Of a stretch of DNA of 64,000 nt, positions 62,163 to 64,000 are shown piece after piece (positions within the stretch are counted from its first letter, which is position 1; each line of letters starts with the position of its first letter). Location of the stretch: contig NZ_CP040792.1 of NCBI RefSeq assembly GCF_021952865.1, positions 62,001 to 126,000 on the forward strand, read 5' to 3'. Origin of the DNA: Clavibacter californiensis (GTDB lineage: Bacteria > Actinomycetota > Actinomycetes > Actinomycetales > Microbacteriaceae). A model generated the notes under the pieces. It was not told the origin of the DNA and did no database searches. It saw only the letters and a list, made by a program, of their open reading frames with translations. The position numbers and the translations under genes are program-made.

Positions 62163-63746
62163 ATGCGCTCGCCCGGGAACGACCTCGAGGCCGTCCTGTT
62201 CGACCGGGACGGGACGCTCGTCGTCGACGTGCCGTACAACGGGGATCCGGCCCTCGTCGAGCTCATGCCCGGTGCCCGCGAGGCGGTCGACGCCGTGCGC
62301 GCCGCAGGACTCCGCATCGGGATGGTGACCAACCAGTCCGGCATCGCGCGCGGTCTCATCACGCGCGCGCAGGCCGATGCTGTCAACGCGCGCGTGCAGG
62401 AGCTCCTCGGCGCGTTCGACCTCGTGCTGCTGTGCCCGCACGGATCCGACGACGGCTGCGACTGCCGGAAGCCCCGGCCCGGCATGGTGCTCGAGGCCTG
62501 CCGGACGTGGGGCGTGGATCCGTCGCGCGTCGCGGTCGTCGGTGACATCGCGGCCGACATGGGCGCCGCCCGGGCCGCGGGCGCGCGCGGCGTGCTCGTG
62601 CCGACGCCCGTCACGCGCGAGGAGGAGGTGGCCGAGGCGGAGCTGGTGGCCCCGACGATCCTCGACGCGGTGCACCTGCTCATCCCCGAGCCCGCGCCCC
62701 GCCGCGTGCTCGTCGTGCGGCTCGACTCCGTGGGCGACGTGCTGATCTCGGGGCCCGCGGTGCGCGCGGCCGCCGCCGACCACCGCGTCGAGGTGCACCT
62801 GCTCTGCGGTCCGCGCGGCGCATCCGCCGGCCGGCTGCTGCCCGGCGTGCACGCGGTGCACGTCTGGGACGCGCCGTGGATCTCCTCCCCCGCGCCCGCC
62901 GCCGACGCCGCCTCGGTCGACGCCCTGCACGCGATCCTCGCCGAGGTCGACGCCGACGAGGCCGTGATACTCACGTCCTTCCACCAGTCGCCGCTCCCGC
63001 TCGCGCTGCTGCTGCGGCTCGCCGGCGTCGGGCGGATCACCGGTGCGAGCGTCGACTACGCCGGCTCCCTGCTCGACGTGCGGCTCAAGCCCGGCGAGGA
63101 CCTCGACGAGGACCAGCCCGAGCCCGAGCGCGCGCTCGCGATCGCGGCGGCGGCCGGGCACGCGGTGCCGGCCGACGACGACGGGCGCCTCGCCGTCCTC
63201 CCGGCCGAGCTGCCGTCCGACGTGGACGCGCTCCTCCCCGAGGGCCCCTTCGCGCTCGTGCACCCCGGCGCCGCGGTCGGCGCGCGCTCGTACCCGGCCG
63301 ACCAGCACCGCGACGCGGTCGCGCTGCTGGCCGCGCGCGGGATCCCCGTGGTCGTCACCGGCGGCCCCGACGAGCGCGGCCTCACGGCGCACGTCGCCGG
63401 ATCCACCGCCCTCGACCTCGGCGGCCGCACCGACCTCGCCGGGCTGGGCGCGCTCATGCGCCGCGCGGCCGTGCTCGTGAGCGGCAACACCGGGCCCGCC
63501 CACCTCGCCGCGGCCGTGGGCCTGCCCGTCGTCAGCCTGTTCTCGCCCGTCGTGCCGCCGATCCGCTGGGCGCCGTACCGCGTGCCCGTGACCCTGCTCG
63601 GCGACCAGGACGCGGCCTGCAGGCTCAGCCGCGCGCGCGACTGCCCGATCCCGGGGCACCCGTGCCTCGCGGGCGTCTCGCCCGAGGAGGTCGCCGACGC
63701 GGTCGAACGGCTGATGGCGACGAGCCGGGCGGAGGTCCCCGCATGA
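62163..63746 (+). CDS. fused HAD-IIIA phosphatase and GT9 glycosyltransferase
   Basis: 527-residue two-domain enzyme. Residues 1-178 form a GmhB-like HAD phosphatase: AVLFDRDGTLVVDVPYNGDP (DXDGT), MVTNQSGIARG, then CDCRKPRPGMV and VVGDIAADMGAA. Residues about 185-527 form a GT9 domain: RVLVVRLDSVGDVLISGPAV, FALVHPGAAVGARSYPADQH and VLVSGNTGPAHLAAAVGLPV. In heptose pathways GmhB and heptosyltransferase act in one route, so the fusion suggests a heptose-like sugar in the envelope. The ATG at 62163 starts the HAD domain. The next glycosylation gene overlaps it by 4 bp (ATGA). Confidence 0.92.
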   Translation: MRSPGNDLEAVLFDRDGTLVVDVPYNGDPALVELMPGAREAVDAVRAAGLRIGMVTNQSGIARGLITRAQADAVNARVQELLGAFDLVLLCPHGSDDGCDCRKPRPGMVLEACRTWGVDPSRVAVVGDIAADMGAARAAGARGVLVPTPVTREEEVAEAELVAPTILDAVHLLIPEPAPRRVLVVRLDSVGDVLISGPAVRAAAADHRVEVHLLCGPRGASAGRLLPGVHAVHVWDAPWISSPAPAADAASVDALHAILAEVDADEAVILTSFHQSPLPLALLLRLAGVGRITGASVDYAGSLLDVRLKPGEDLDEDQPEPERALAIAAAAGHAVPADDDGRLAVLPAELPSDVDALLPEGPFALVHPGAAVGARSYPADQHRDAVALLAARGIPVVVTGGPDERGLTAHVAGSTALDLGGRTDLAGLGALMRRAAVLVSGNTGPAHLAAAVGLPVVSLFSPVVPPIRWAPYRVPVTLLGDQDAACRLSRARDCPIPGHPCLAGVSPEEVADAVERLMATSRAEVPA

Positions 63747-64000
63747 GGATCCTGATGTGGCACGTCCACGGCGGCTGGACCGACTCGTTCGTCCTCGGAT
63801 CCCACGAGATCCTGTTCCCCACGACGCCCGCGCGCGACGCATGGGGCCTCGGCCGCGGCGGCCGCGCGTGGCCCACGAGCGCGCGCGAGGTGGATCCGTC
63901 GTCCCTGTACGACGCCGACATCGACCTCGTCCTCCTCCAGCGCGTCGCCGAGATCGCGGAGGCGGAGCGCCTGCTCGGCCGTCGCCTCGGATCCGACGTG
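63743..64000 (+). CDS. glycosyltransferase-like protein, truncated by window end
   Basis: First 86 codons of a gene that continues beyond the window. It begins MRILMWHVHGGWTDSFVLGS, then HEILFPTTPARDAWGLGRGG and LYDADIDLVLLQRVAEIAEA. The opening resembles glycosyltransferases found after HAD-GT9 genes in actinobacteria, but there is too little sequence to name it firmly. It overlaps the HAD-GT9 gene by ATGA and must belong to the same operon. Confidence 0.7.
   Translation, partial: MRILMWHVHGGWTDSFVLGSHEILFPTTPARDAWGLGRGGRAWPTSAREVDPSSLYDADIDLVLLQRVAEIAEAERLLGRRLGSDV

Noticed and set aside
61269-63842. 857-codon minus-strand frame antisense to the HAD-GT9 gene
   Set aside because: High-GC shadow frame with no recognisable domain, opposite well-supported genes.

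Overview
The window is a GC-rich actinobacterial chromosome segment, most like Microbacteriaceae and probably Clavibacter or a close relative. That placement is inferred from codon use, the actinobacterial rpoB-rpoC sequences, Lhr next to a Nei glycosylase, CGNR, ANTAR and DUF427 proteins, and many apparently leaderless promoters. No rRNA, tRNA, CRISPR array or insertion sequence was recognised.

Layout: 0.1-4.8 kb holds two membrane proteins, a polar amino-acid ABC transporter (binding protein, permease, ATPase) and a small unknown gene. 4.9-12.4 kb is rpoB-rpoC on the minus strand, with a long leader and a clear promoter. 12.7-24.5 kb is a run of small housekeeping and hypothetical genes: a metallo-beta-lactamase-fold hydrolase, a spermidine-synthase-like protein, a PQQ-type dehydrogenase lipoprotein, SprT-like and CGNR proteins, DUF427, ComB-like and EVE proteins, DUF1684, a DEAD-box RNA helicase with a structured leader, TetR, NUDIX and an esterase. 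24.6-30.3 kb is the lhr-nei DNA repair pair. 30.3-47.5 kb carries a cationic amino-acid permease, a SigB/SigF-type sigma factor, a GAF-like/ANTAR protein, lipoproteins, an amidase, a PAP2 phosphatase, a serine hydrolase, a nitroreductase, a sugar-oxidation cluster (ThuA, Gfo/Idh/MocA, TIM-barrel isomerase), an ABC exporter and a ferritin-like protein.

47.5-52.7 kb is the most unusual part. A LuxR regulator has a large dyad in front of it. Next comes visibly lower-GC DNA encoding an ImmA/IrrE-type metallopeptidase paired with a small membrane protein, preceded by DnaA-box-like repeats. An S66 (MccF/LdcA-like) peptidase follows, then a second lower-GC segment with a 50-residue CXXCXGXG zinc-ribbon-like microprotein and a secreted protein. 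This second segment ends in a decayed copy of the S66 gene's 3' end, which suggests insertion or duplication at that gene.

52.7-64 kb holds DUF1266 and XRE-membrane proteins, a GT9 glycosyltransferase, a DedA protein, a class A beta-lactamase, a divergent TetR/GNAT pair around a perfect 24-bp operator-like palindrome, MarR, a Phd/Doc-like toxin-antitoxin remnant, an endonuclease/exonuclease/phosphatase-family protein and the start of a glycosylation operon (a HAD-GT9 fusion, then a truncated next gene).

At least 15 genes show a TAnnnT hexamer 6-7 bases before the start codon and mostly lack a ribosome-binding site, the signature of leaderless transcription. All calls are from reading the sequence only; no database search was run.
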